Shown: piece after piece, positions 21,320 to 34,500 of the stretch
How the letters are laid out: every line of letters starts with the position of its first letter
Numbering within the stretch: the stretch's first letter is position 1
Assembly: GCA_014549065.1 (NCBI GenBank)
Contig: JACDOX010000385.1
Span: 186,001 to 250,000 of the forward strand
Length of the DNA: 64,000 nt
Direction: 5' to 3'
Source of the DNA: Cardinalis cardinalis
Taxonomy: Eukaryota; Chordata; Aves; Passeriformes; Cardinalidae
The notes under the pieces: model-generated
The model's database searches: none
Told to the model about the DNA's origin: nothing
The model's input: only the letters and a program-made list of their open reading frames with translations
Made by a program: the position numbers and the translations under genes

Positions 21320-23800
21320 AATATATATGTAAGATGCAGCCAGGTAGGCATGTTCAGATGTAGTTTAAGCTACCTGAGTACATTTATTTCTTTAAAGAAC
21401 TTAGCAGGACCACTGTGAAAACCAGAGGGGACACCGCTCCTGATTCTGTCTTCCCAAGAGTATTCTCAATTCAATCTGTGCCAAGAGAACATGGAAAAAT
21501 AGTTTTATGTAAACTCTTATAGAGCCTATGAAGATGAGTTATTAGGCTTTGTATGCAATCAGTTACAGCCCTTGTGTTGTAATAGGGAAATCACCAACCA
21601 ATAAACTATTAAAAGCATCTGTAATCAAAATAGGGAACCTAGTCTGTTATCCAAGGACATGAATAAAATAATACCTCAGAAAGACAAACAAGACAGGGCA
21701 CAAATAAGGGCATAAACACATGTTTCTGAAGGAGGATGAAGACATGGCAATGGTCATTATGTCCAGTTTTTTCCAGTGGTCTTGATTCATCATGGAGCAA
21801 AAGCCAGATTGTTAGGAACTGAAGAGAAAAGAATGAAGTTCTAGGTTGGTGGAACATATTGCCCTCTGGAGTACAGAGAAAAACAGAGACCAGAGTAGTA
21901 AGGAAATGGTCAATAAGGATGCCAGAATTTGTTTTGATTTTTCAAAGGTTTAAATTCCTTTACCAGTAAATTAAGTAGGCAGCAAATGCTTTCAAGGTCA
22001 GTGAGCTCTCTGTGTTTCTTATTTATTATTACTTGTTTCTTATTACTTACGTCTGACTTCACTGTGATATGTAACCCTTTCCACAAAAATCAGCATTCGC
22101 AATTTATATTTTATGACCTACTTAAAAGACTGCAAAAATTTTGTTACATTGAAACACATAGAGGCCAAAATATGTAAATAATTCAGGTACTTCATGTGCA
22201 GCTGACTCTCTGAGCAAAGCACGACTAAAAATTCATTATGCTAATATTTTTAGAAATACCATAGGCATACAGATGAGTGGATTCCCCATTGAACTGCACT
22301 GACACTTCCTCAGCATGGAAACCTTCAAACACCTTTTAAAATAATGTATTGTTGAAAAAGAAAAGATGAAACATACAATACAGATCAGTGTAGCACAGTG
22401 GTCTTTGTAAAACACCATTTATATTACCTTTCTTTATTAGCTTCAGGGGCACATGAAATTATATTGGATTGTTGCATTTACTTCAATAAAATGAATACAA
22501 GCAATAGATTATGGCATGTTTTCACTTCAACTAGATTAGAATGAGTAGAACACATATAGGAAACCATGCTGCAGGTAAAGGAAAATTCGTAATGGTTATT
22601 TTATGTAAGCGCCATACAGGGAAACCTTATCTTGTGTCTTTTTTTAAAACTAAATTTAAAATATTTGTGGTTTCCTTAAAAGTANATTTCAAGTGCGAAG
22701 GTGGATTAGTTACCTTGAATAGATCTGGTAGGACGTGCCTAGCTTATTTTAACCCATTCATGAGGAATCTTATTATAGATTGAAAAGTGAAGAGAATGAA
22801 AGAAGTTTAGATTAGGTTAGTCGACATGGTTTTTTCTGTTTTAATTATTAAGTGATCCTATAAAGCTGCCCAGAATTGATGGAACAGCAACAGCTTCCAT
22901 GCTCTTTGTGTGATCTAAAATAACCCCTGAAACCCCTCAGTCTTTACTAACTCTTGCTCTATTTACAGCCAAGTGTGTCAGGCACAATCCACAGAGCAGG
23001 TTCTGAGGTGCAGTGTGTGCTGCATCCAAGTGGCAGAAGTGTTGCCATTCAAGCTGTATGGCATAAAAGAGCCCAGAGTTGTTCCTGCTCTGGCTGAGTT
23101 AATGAGTTAACTCATCAGAAGAGGCTGCTGAATATGTGTATTTATGAGATTAATTTTTACTTCATAACTCAATAGCTGTGTTTTTCTATCTCCCTTACTG
23201 TGCCCCCCTCCAAGCTTAACCTCTCTCTATTCAGCTTTCCTCTTTGCTCTGAGGATTTCCCTTTCTCTACCCTTTCCCGCTGCCCCTTTAAGTACTCTTT
23301 CTCTCTCTTTGCATTCCCATATTCCCTGACTCTTCTAGAAGACTTTTTACCAGGGATCAAACAAGGAACAGTCAAATCGCCTGTTAATTGGTGGGGGTGG
23401 GGGAAAGGCTGCACAAGCAGCCACACAGATGAGCCCTGAGCCATGGCAGAAGTTGCAGGGTGGTGCTTCTGCAGCTTGGGTGTAGTGAGGGCCAAAGAGT
23501 TTGCTCTCCTCAGCCTCAACACGTTCCAGGTATTATTGTGCCCTTATACTGAATGTGACTGGGTTTTGCCTGTTTGTCAGGCCAGGCTTGCAGTTCCCTT
23601 ACTGCCAAGGAAAGGGGCTGTGGGTGCTTTGACCTGCGTAGCAGCAGGACGTGGAGTATTTTGCTTTCCTGGCCTGCTGCAAAGGCCAAAAAGGTAAGGC
23701 AGTTTTATTTCCCCCAGCAGCCTGTGGTCCTTGATGGATGTCTTGAGTTAGCCCTGTCTCTGTACTACTGAGGCTGCAAATTTTTGAGTGTCAAGAAAGT
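21320..23800. other. AT-rich non-coding stretch
   Basis: No supported gene. Frames are short. A pyrimidine-rich patch at 23190-23340 gives long but biased open frames on both strands. No element was recognised. Confidence 0.5.
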
Positions 23801-23958
23801 GTCAGAATTAAGGTAATTTTGTGTGTGAGACACAAGTCTGAGACAGCCTTTAGTTACATCGGCCTTGTGTCTGGAGTCCATGCCTGAGTCAACTGTATAG
23901 AAGTGCCAACAGTCAATAAACCGCTATTTTTTCGACTCACTGTCAGAATTTAGGTAAT
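23801..23958 (+). mobile_element. 124-bp insertion with 17-bp flanking repeats
   Basis: GTCAGAATTAAGGTAAT (23801-23817) and GTCAGAATTTAGGTAAT (23942-23958) match at 16 of 17 bases and flank 124 bases. The insert carries an AATAAA (in AGTCAATAAACCGC) near its end. This looks like a target-site duplication around a short inserted segment, perhaps an LTR U5 fragment or a retroposed RNA 3' end. The source is not identified. Confidence 0.4.
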
Positions 23959-23959
23959 A

Positions 23960-25080
23960 GACCTTAGGGTGATGTTTCTGCAAATTTTAAAGTCCTTCCT
24001 TCCTTCAGAGGAATTATTATGGGCTGTTCTATGAGGCTTTCTTGAAACAGTATCTAGACTCCTCACAAGACCAATAAATTAATTAAGCACTTGCAAGGTA
24101 AGCAGTATCCTGCTTGTAATACTCAGAGCTCAGTCTGAGCTCTTGGTCCACTGCACTAACTTCTGCCCCTGGACCAAGATGAGAAACTGATTCTGTATTA
24201 GGGTGCTTTGCTTTCTGCAGAAGGTGAGGAAGGATATGATTATGGAATGAACAAGATACTTTGCCTTTGAATTTCACGGATATTTTTGTCTGTAAAATAA
24301 TAGTGAAATTCAGGGTACATGCTGTCCAGCCTGGTACGCAAGCTCTGTATGAAGCAGTTCCAGTCTAGCTGCACCAGTGCAGGACTTTGCAGCCCAGGAG
24401 CAGCACCACACCAAGGTGGCTACTCCTCTGGGATCCAAGCTACTGTTCTGCTGAGAGGTCCATGACAACTCATTGGCACCTGTCAAAGCTCTTGGGTGTC
24501 TGAGGTGGAACTGTGCAGCACCAGGCAGGGACATGGACATGAACACACATATTTTTCTGCTCTCCATCCCTCAGGTTTAACGCCTTCTTCTCTGCTTTTT
24601 CCAGTGTCCATCCCAGCTGTGTCCCTAAACTGCCATTTGCTCTTTGTCCTGCTCCTGTGCCCTTCTCAGTATCTCAGCATCTTCCCTACTCAGGTTGCTG
24701 CTCCCTGTCCCAGCCAAGAAGTTCTGTAAGAAGTTTTCACCAGGTGTCATTCTTGCCTCCATTTTATCCAGATGGCTTCAGGCCAACATCATTCTCTTTG
24801 CTTAGATGGAGGTTTAACTGCAGCACACATACGTATTTTTATGGTTTTTTCATGGTCATGTATGTATAAACCATCACCCATCTTCCTTTCCTACAAGAAA
24901 GGCTCATTGAGGGTAGTGCCTCTCTTATTAAAATGTGTCACAGTGACCACAAGAAAAAAACTTTTCTTTGGATCTTCATAAATGTGCTGTTAAAAAATCA
25001 TCTTCCAAATCTTTAAGGTAGTAGAATATATGTTACTATTTCAAAAGAAAATAGAATAAGGAGAGAAACAGAAACAGTAG
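23960..25080. other. non-coding stretch
   Basis: Nothing recognised: no exon with family resemblance, no repeat landmarks. Confidence 0.5.
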
Positions 25081-25082
25081 TT

Positions 25083-25545
25083 ATAGAATCATAGTAAGCA
25101 CAGTTGGGAGGACTCTTGAGAGATTGTTTCATCCTTAGTAATTCTTGCAACAAATACCTGTCCAAGACTGCTCCTGTCTCTTTTGGCAGTCCCTCTCCCA
25201 GTACTTCTATTCCCATTAGAACATATGCAGCTAAAATTTCTCTTGCTTGGTTTGAAGCCCATTAACTTTTATCATCCCCTTTTTGCTTTTGCACAGGTAG
25301 CAACATGTTTGGATGTACAACAACCATTTATTTAGTTTCAGATTATTATCATGTGCCCTTTGAGTCCTCTTTGGGCCATAGAATGCAAAATCCTCTAATC
25401 TTTCCGTACTGGTCATATTTGATCATATAAATTCTCCAGACTCTTTTAAATTACTTACATCTTTCCTAAGAGCAATACCCAAGCCTGACACAGACTTCAG
25501 CTGAGCCTTGCCAGAGCTGTGTTGAGCAGAGAGATTAATACTCTA
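25083..25545 (-). mobile_element. ancient CR1-type LINE relic, minus strand
   Basis: The plus strand keeps several landmarks of an old CR1 3' region in order. They are AGAATCATAG (25086), TTGAAGCCCATTAACTTTTATC, ATTATCATGTGCCC, TACTGGTCATATTTGATCAT, ACATCTTTCCTAAG and CAGCTGAGCCTTGCCAGAGC. The order matches a CR1 complement, but divergence is high and there is no open frame. It is much older than the CR1 copies at 39.5-42.7 kb. Confidence 0.55.
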
Positions 25546-28500
25546 TTATATCCCAAGTATCCTGTTGTTACCATGGGCAACAGCAAAAAGGAATAACTAG
25601 TGGCTGAGCCCCCTCTGATTAGTGAGAAGAGTGTTTGCCATCTAAGCAGAATTGAAAGAGATAAGGGAGGTTGTGGGAAGTGGATACAGGAAACAAAAAG
25701 CACCAATTGAGTCCAGATAAATGAGCAACTGAGGTAAGTGAAGGCAATACCACGTGCAAATGAAAAACTGGAAAACTGCAAAGTGGCTGAGCAAATAAAA
25801 GTGTACCTTTTGCAGATTGCTTAGCTTAGAGGAGGCTGCAGTTGTGCACAGATCCTTCTCCAGGTTGCCAGGGCTCCAGGCAGTGTGGCCAACAACTTTG
25901 TGCTGCACATTCACATCTGTGTCCGTAACATCTGGGGAGGGGGTGGGGGGGGGAGGCTGCCCTAGGGACAGCTGCCCGACTGCCCATATTTTTCACCCTT
26001 CACTATTCCCACCTGTACACAGCTTTGAATACTGTTTCCCTCACAACAGCACAGATTTTTGTTTTTTTAACTGAAGCTTATCTTGTAGTCTAGTGATCTT
26101 CCATTTCCTTTCTGAAGGTTTGCTGCCTCAAAACCTTTCCTCATTTTTTATTAGTGATCACAATTACTTACATTGCCTTTGCTCATTCCGACTGCCATCC
26201 TAATTAGTTTATTTGTCAAAATCATTTTTATTTCCATATTCACCCTCCCTCCAGTATACTCACTGTCCTTTCCCTCTTCATTTCAGTGTGGATTAAATAA
26301 GCTTCTGACTGTCTATGCAACTTAGTAATTTTCTTTCTTTAGTGCCAGAGTTTGGAATTTCAAAACAGTATTTCAGACCAGCTTTATTCCTTGTTGCTTT
26401 AGGTCTTGTTTTGTTTCCTCTAGAAACTAAGGCTGAGAAAGGCAGCTTTTTAACAGGAACGTTTAAATTTTTGCCCCTGCTCAATTTTCACAATAGATTA
26501 AATTTCTCAACAACTTCTGATAATTCTAATCCAAATGGTTAGATATCTTTTATCTAAAAAATCTATCTATAAAAGGAGTGCAGGTCCCAAATAATGCAGA
26601 TACCTTTTAAAATTTTGCTGTTAAAGAACCACTCCTCAGCTGGGAGGAATGTGAACATTTGGCTGCCTGAAGTTTTTTTACCTCAATTTCTGAATCCTAT
26701 CTCAGGTGTTCCTAATTAAGTATGGCATTGAGATACATCCTATGCTGTAAAAGAAAGAGTGCAGTTTGAAGTGGGAGTTAAAACAGGGATCTTAAAAACT
26801 TAATTCTCTTTTGGAATTTGACAGGATGGAAACGTGTCATTTTCAACATATGTGAGTATAAGGAATAGCTGATCTCATTACCTGACTTTATTTACTGGCA
26901 CTTTTAGAACAAGAAAAACTCTCTAGTCCTCTTTAGACCAGTTGGTCAGCTCATCTCCCTACCTTTTCGGAAAATGCTGTATTTAGACACAGATAAAATA
27001 TTCCTGTAGACAATGTATTATGAGTGCTGTTGTTGCATTGACTAGGCATTAGGTTTAATGTGGCAAAGAGGTTCTGCAACCCACTGCTGACTCACAGAGA
27101 GTTACAAATTCTCAACAGCTTTAAAGATTGGGGCACACTAAAGGACATTTCCTTTACTAGCTCAGTCTTGAAAAAATAGTGATGAACTTAGAAAGAGCAN
27201 TAGCAAAATATTTCCTGTTGGTCAGATCTATGCAATGAAAATTTCAAGTCCACAGGCAAAACCAATTTACATCATCTCTGCTCAACTTTTTCAGAACACT
27301 TCCTTTCTAAAAATGTAACACTTGATTTTCTCAAACTGACATTACTTTTCATTTCTCCATTCTCTTGTAAAATGCTGTTGAGTTGCATTACCTTTCACTG
27401 GATTTTGAAAATTCAAAGTGATTTTCATTATAGAAGTCTCTTCCTTTATTGTTTCATTAATAGGCTCACTAGATTCAGAAAGGTATACTTTTTTTGAAAA
27501 ATCTAATTCACTTCTGTTTTCCTTCACTTTACTTGCATAAACTAAAGTTCAATTATTGCCAACCAGTCTAACTAGGCTACCTTTTTCCACTTCATTAAGA
27601 AATTAGTTTGAAAGATTGCTGTTTCTACCTTTAAAGTGCTGTGAGGCATCTTACCATGTCAAACTTTCTCTACTATGCCTGAGTTTTCTACTAAAAACCT
27701 TTTAATATTTCATAAACAATCAGATAGTACAGTAAGTGCCAGTGTTGTTGTGAGTACACTGTGGTCATGATAGTGCTCTTCCATTCAAAATGAGAGAAAA
27801 TCAAAAGGATTTCTGTAAAAAAAATCTTTGGGCTGAGTTGCATTCATTTGCATTTGACTTAGGAAGTGAATAACAAATTCCCTCTACTGAGCTGATTCTC
27901 CTCTAACATGGAAAATAGCTTCAAATCCATAAATAAGTTTGACATGCTGTAGTGTGGCATTGCTGCAATGTCATTCGTTGTAAACATGCTGCAGGCATCT
28001 CCTTTTTACCTGCTTCCTTATTCCTTATTTTTATTCTAGATAATAAGCAGAGAGGAAATATTCAAAGCTATTTTTGTCTCCACATGCATTTGTCTCAATG
28101 CACATGGATTGAGTATGTTCTAAAAACACTAAACCAAAAACAGCAGAGAGCCTGATTCCTTTTTCCCAATAACGAAGAAGTGGCTCAAGCAGAAATAATT
28201 CAAACAACTTAAGAAAGATTAGATTAATTTTTTTCCTACATTTTGTTTCATTGTTACCCTCATTGTAAGTGGAAAAATCCATGAGAAAAACAAATTATTG
28301 GCAGGGTCCCTAGTACTGATCAAGGATGATTATATTTCCAAATAAATCCAAAAATTATTTGAAAAGGAGGCTAAATACAATGGCAAGGAACTTTGGCAAT
28401 TATAGTAAACTTCAGGAGAGTAAACATTTGTTCAGGAGAGTCTCATCTAGAGAAGGGTGATGGGGTAATAGAATGTTACATGAAATTCAGTGCCAGTNTC

Positions 28501-31500
28501 CTGGGGAAAAAAAAATAATTATAAAATATAATTATAAACACCAGGTGATAAGTAGAGGATAAACTGAAAAATACCATTATATCCCTCTGTTAACTCCATC
28601 ACTCCTGCATTTTGTAGACAAAAAATGTGTAGTAGAAAAACAGAAGGTGGAGGACTCAGTAACAGTGATTAAAAGTGTACAACCATTTTAAGTTTCTGGT
28701 ATCAGGTTAATCTGGGTCGATTTGGGCTCTATAGTCTGGAATAGTGGAAGAGAAGGAAAGGGAAAGCTGAAGGGTAGACAGTTGATTACTTTTCCTCTTA
28801 GCTCAAGCATGGGGGGCACATGATGAAGTTATCAGGCAGCAAGCTTAAAACAAATAAAAGGGACATAGCACACAGCTAAACCAGGGAATTAATCATCCTC
28901 AGATATCGAGTAGTCAGAGTGGGAGTGGGATTAGAAAAACTGACAGCTGAAAAATTTAGGGGTGGCTATTGAACACAACTGACGCAATTCAACCTCTATT
29001 TCAGGAAGTTCCTTAATCACAGATACTCTGTACTTCAGTGCTACATACTTTGGGTAATATTATATAATTTCCTAAGTTTCTGTCTGAGGTGGGTTACTGG
29101 ATGGTCTTTGTTTTCATCCAGTTGTGACTATGGCTGTGTAATTTTGTGCAGTATGCATTAAAATATGCTGGTTTTAGGGCCAGAACCGACACAGAACCAG
29201 CCCTCATGATATCAATGAGAAACAAGTGATTTCTGGCGCAAGGACATCCTTGGGAACAGCAAGAAGCATTCCCTGCATTCCTATGAGTTTGTGGACTCAA
29301 GCCATCAATGGCACAACACTGCCAGTTTTAAGGATCACTATTTATTAAAGTAAAAAGCAGGAAGCTGAAGTCTGGTGTGACTGTAACTGAGATTTCCAAT
29401 TAATTTTGCACAGGATATGTGCAGACACCAGATGCTGTTACCCAGACAGGATCAAGCTCTGAGCAGAACTCCTGTGGTCAGCCCTCATAACCATCAGCAA
29501 ATTCCCTGACGCAGCCAATGCTTTTGTTTTCATATTTTTGCAACGGTAGCAAGCCTGACTCTAATTTTGGATGCAAGTAGTGCCATTCTTAGCATTAGGA
29601 AATGTGTGCCACCAATTTGGAAAGAAAATAAAGGGAAAAGTGTCAAAGGCAAAGGTTCAAATTACAATACTATTGGAAAACAGGAAGAAAAAGAGAACTT
29701 TTCCCATTAAAAGATAAAAGTAAAGAGGAGGCTTATTTTTATACAGAAATACATGCATCTTGAGGCTACGTCACGTTACAGAGCTCTGCAAAAGAAGGTC
29801 GCCACACTTCTTACTAATCTACTACTTCTCATGCTGCTCACAGCAGTAATCTCTGGCACACGTTGATCAACAATATTAAAAGGCTACAGATCATGAATCA
29901 TATAATACTCTAATCTCCTCACAGTTTTTACTTATGTTTTTCATCCTATGTTTTAATTTTTTTGTTTCAATTAATTTTTTCCTTTACCACAAAAACCCAA
30001 ATTGTAAGCAACATGAGCAGGTAGAGGAGCAGAAAGATTAAGAGGGATTAGGGAAAGACAAACAAGTAATGTTGAAATATTATGCAGATAAATATCTTTA
30101 ATAACAATTCTTGATGGTAATGGCAGAGTTTTTTAAGTGGAATAACTGAGTGCCTTGTGTAATCTATCATGACAAGAAATTATGTTAAGGAATTTCATGA
30201 AGAAAAGGTGATATATTGAACATCTGCCAGGTCCTTGGTTTCTTCCTCATGACCCGGTCTTTCCTCCTTTGTTTGAAAGAGTCAGAAGAGCAGCTGTCCA
30301 AGGTATTTTATAGGTTATGCAAACATAGTTTATTAGACAGTAAATTGCTTCAAAAGTCGACGTTTGCCATGATTCATATTTCTCCACAGAAAACACTAAT
30401 CTATCAACATCCCCAAATACAGTTGTTGCTCTGAAAAGAAGAAGTCAAAAGCTGAAAGAAATGTTTTGTTTCTGTCAAAACAGAATGTTCTGTGGTTTTG
30501 GGGTTTTATGGTTTTTTGGTTTGGTGTTTCTTTAAGTGTTTGTATAAAAATGAGGTCTTAGTAGGAAATGAAAAGCCTGGACTTCATTCCATTGAGATGA
30601 AACTAAATTTTCAGATGTTGGAATTCTCACAGAACAGAAATTACTGTTTACAATCAGCTTTTGAAAAAGCCTTCTTCATTTTCATTTGAAAGTTTTCCAG
30701 GTTGTTTATCTAAACATTGGAGTAATGAAGTTCCTCTGCCACTAAACCCTGACAATAAATTAGTATTTTCAATTAGTTAAAAATATACCTAAAAGGCATC
30801 CTTCTGGTCACCTCTAGCCTTCAGATTTTCTCAAGCAGTAGCCCTTGATATTTATTCTAGGAAATAGTTCTAGGAAATCAGGTTGATTATTAAGATGTGG
30901 CTGGTCAGCATTCCCCCTCAGGATATTCTACTGACCTACTGAGCTTCCTTGCCAGTTTAACCTCAAATGGAAAAACCTTTTGTTGGTAGAAAAATCCTTT
31001 CATTGTGACCTAGTTGCTAGTTACAGCAAGATTCATCTACTACGACCTTTCATTTAAAAGCTTTTTTACTGGTGTTACTATTCAATAGCTTGGGATAATT
31101 TTTCCTTCCTTCATGTACACAGTTGTGAGATAAATGAATTCAGGTGTCTTCAAGTAACAAATCAATAAAAGATATTTGAATACACCCTCTTGCTTGTTAA
31201 TTTTTCCCCTTTGTTGAATGCAATGATTTTATAGATTAATTACTCAGTTACACTCATACCTAGACTGTTGCACATCACAAGCTAACGTAGCTGCGGACAA
31301 TCCTTTAATTGAACCTCTAATTTCAGNACAATCCTATTTGCAGCCCTAACACATAGCACGTATGTCGCCTTGATTCATGCTGTAATTGGATACCAACCTC
31401 ACAGGAGCACGACCAGGGAGCCCTCACACCCTGCTGGGGCAGCACAGCCTTCCATCAGATGGGAGAGCTCTGGCAGTGCCACAGCCTCACACTGCTGCCA

Positions 31501-34500
31501 CAACTCCTCCTCACTGTCACTGACAGTAATGGGGTAACCTCCCATTCCACAAACCTTGTCTGTTCACAGAAAAACGTTTTGTTTGACTTGACAGCAGCTT
31601 TTGTCAGAGAATGAGATTGCTTTTGCAAGGGAAGCAATAACTTGCATGCCAACAAAACTGACAGGCTCACTTTTTCCCCCGTGAAGCACCAGTTTATGCC
31701 AATAATACAAAAAATTTGAAGTCATCCACAAAGTGTCAACTTACAATGAAACTGGGTTTAGTATTTCATGCCAGTTGGGGTTTTTTTCCTCCAGGAAGAA
31801 TTAATCCAGTGATGCTATAGGAACTCACTAATTTGCATTACACTCCATAATACAACATAAAGAGGGCAGGAAGGTCTCCTCAGTGTAAGCAGAGAGAAAA
31901 TGTGAATATTTATGGCTGGGGCCAACATTTAGACATTATTTCTTCTCACACAATTAATGGACAATTTCNGCTATTACAAGAATGAGAACATATGAAGGAT
32001 GTGGTAAATAACAAAAGGATGAAATATTTAAAATTCCATACAGTAAAAAAATATGTATTTTGTTTTCTGCTGCAAGGCTTGCATCCCTCAAGACATCAAT
32101 GGGAATGGTCCAGTGCACCACCCTTTANCAGTGGTGAAAATCTATCCACAACTTTTTAAGTAAAGGGGCTCTATAATGAAGCCTTCAGTCATGAGCCCTG
32201 GTGCAATGTCTACAGTAAATTCAAATCCATTAAACAATAGCTGTGCTTTCTTTGCCACTCANTTTTCCTTGTAACCTTCCTCTTTACCTTGCCTCAATTT
32301 ACTTCCCTACTTCTTCATTTTCTTTACTTCCTTTGTCTAGAAAGCCAGCTGGGGAGTATATCCGACACAATTTTACATATGTCTATAACATGTAGAGATA
32401 GCAAAAAATTTAAGGATTCATCTGTTGCTGCACTTACAATTTAAAACTGCATGTGGTTATTCTCAGATGCAATAGTGGAATGCTGTATTTTCATGCAGAG
32501 CAAGTTATGAAAATGAGCTTTTTTTTTTTTTNAACTGCAAATTATGTTAGGGTCAAATAAAATTATATGAGTAAACCAGACAAATAAAACTAATTGCATT
32601 GTGAGAAGTTTCAGAAAAAGTCCTCCTTTTTTCTGGCTCCAGCACCAAGAGTTACCAATATTATATAATCAGAAAAATACATTTGCTGATCACAAGCCTG
32701 AGGGAACTACACTGTTACATTGCAACTAGTGACAGTAGCTTTTTTAAATAAATTAACTCCTTAATGAGTGTGAAATGTGTGAGCGGTCTCTGGGATTCAC
32801 AGATTCTTTGCTGTTCTAAGGCTGTTTCAGACCACATCAGAATGAAGTCCATTTTTTTTTTTTCTTGCCATTGCACACAGGCTATTCTCTGCCTCTGAAG
32901 ACACAAAATTACTGCACATCTCTCTTCATAATTAACAACTCCCATCAAGGTGAATATGTCACATTACATTGCCTTATGTTGCAAACAGTCTCCACCCAGA
33001 GGAGACTTCTGTGTGACTGAGGTTTCTACACAGCCCAGCTTTTACTGTGAAGTCCAAAGGTCCAAGACAGGGAAAAACTACGGTATATCTTTTACACTTT
33101 TTCCTGCATTAACCAGTGCAAAAATTTAAATGTGGCGCCACAAGGCATTCTTGAAGATCCTGGGTTCACAATACAGCTTCCAATTTGTTCTAAAGACACA
33201 CAGTTTGAAGATGTTGCTTGGCATGGCTGAGAAATAGCTATGAGTTTCTGATAATAGAAATTTATAAAAGGCAAATTTTTGGGCAGCAAATACATCCAGT
33301 GAGTCATGAACTCCAATTAAGTCCTAGAAACTAAATGGTTTATTATCTGAAATGAACTCTCAAATGGCATCTAGTGCCTAAATGCCGGGAGACNGGAACA
33401 ACCCATCAACAAGTCTGACTCAGTGAATTGGTTTCCTAGAACTGTATTTACAGTGGATGGAATTCCTAAAGTCAGTCCTGATGACAGACATTAAAACCAA
33501 CCCTTTTCCTAGAGCAACATAAATCTGGGGCAAATCCACTGCAATTAGCTGAACTGNGGTACACATAAAATCGGAGTGAGATCCTAGATGTCAGTTTTTA
33601 ACAAAGCAAAAGAAAACTCACCATTGTCAAGGTTTATAATTAAAGAGATATAGTGAGTAAATATAGAAACACCACTATCTAAACAACCTTTTTCTGTCTT
33701 GACCTCTGCACCTGATCCAGTGGGAGCTGAGAATGCCACATAAACTCATACAAAGCTTAATGGAGGTAGCAACAAAATTCAAAAGGAATGAGATCAGTTT
33801 CAGGGCATGAGGAGCACTCGGGATGTGGTGAACAGGGAAAGCAGCTCCTCACATGGCTAGGTCTGGCAGAGCTTGAAATCCATGTAAAGCTAAGTGAAAC
33901 TGCATTTTTTCAAGAAATTTCAAGTATTTTCCTGTGTAAATACAGGCAGCTTGGACTGCAGATGGTATTTTCTTTCTACATCCTCTTGCTACACAGCAAA
34001 AACACTTGCATATAACATGGCAATTTTTCAACATCACAATCCTCATATATTATGGGGCTCTTAAAATGTTAAAGGAAAGATCTTGAATATACCACATAAC
34101 TATGGTGGTTGGCCAGGACCGTTTTTTTTTTGGTGGTTTTGTGGTCCTTGGAGGAATCCTTTGGAGAGGTGATTTCTGCTCTGTAATGTCAACACCCATC
34201 TACCTCCAATATCCTTTTCCTCCAATACCTTCAGGAGGAAAAGTTCAAAATGTCCCAAGAAAGGGGGAACATCTTATTTAAAGAGAATATGCAGGCAAAA
34301 GCAATTATATTAAATTCCAACGAAAACAAGATAAAACATTAGGAAACCNGTTATAGAAAGCTGCTACAGGAAAAACTGTATAATAAAAATTTTAAATCAG
34401 CTACTATACAGGTAGCTTAACTGCTCCTCACTATCCCAGGCTAATGTAACTTTGAAAACAGCTGGACTTTCCTACAGAAGTAATCTAAATAGTTTTCATA

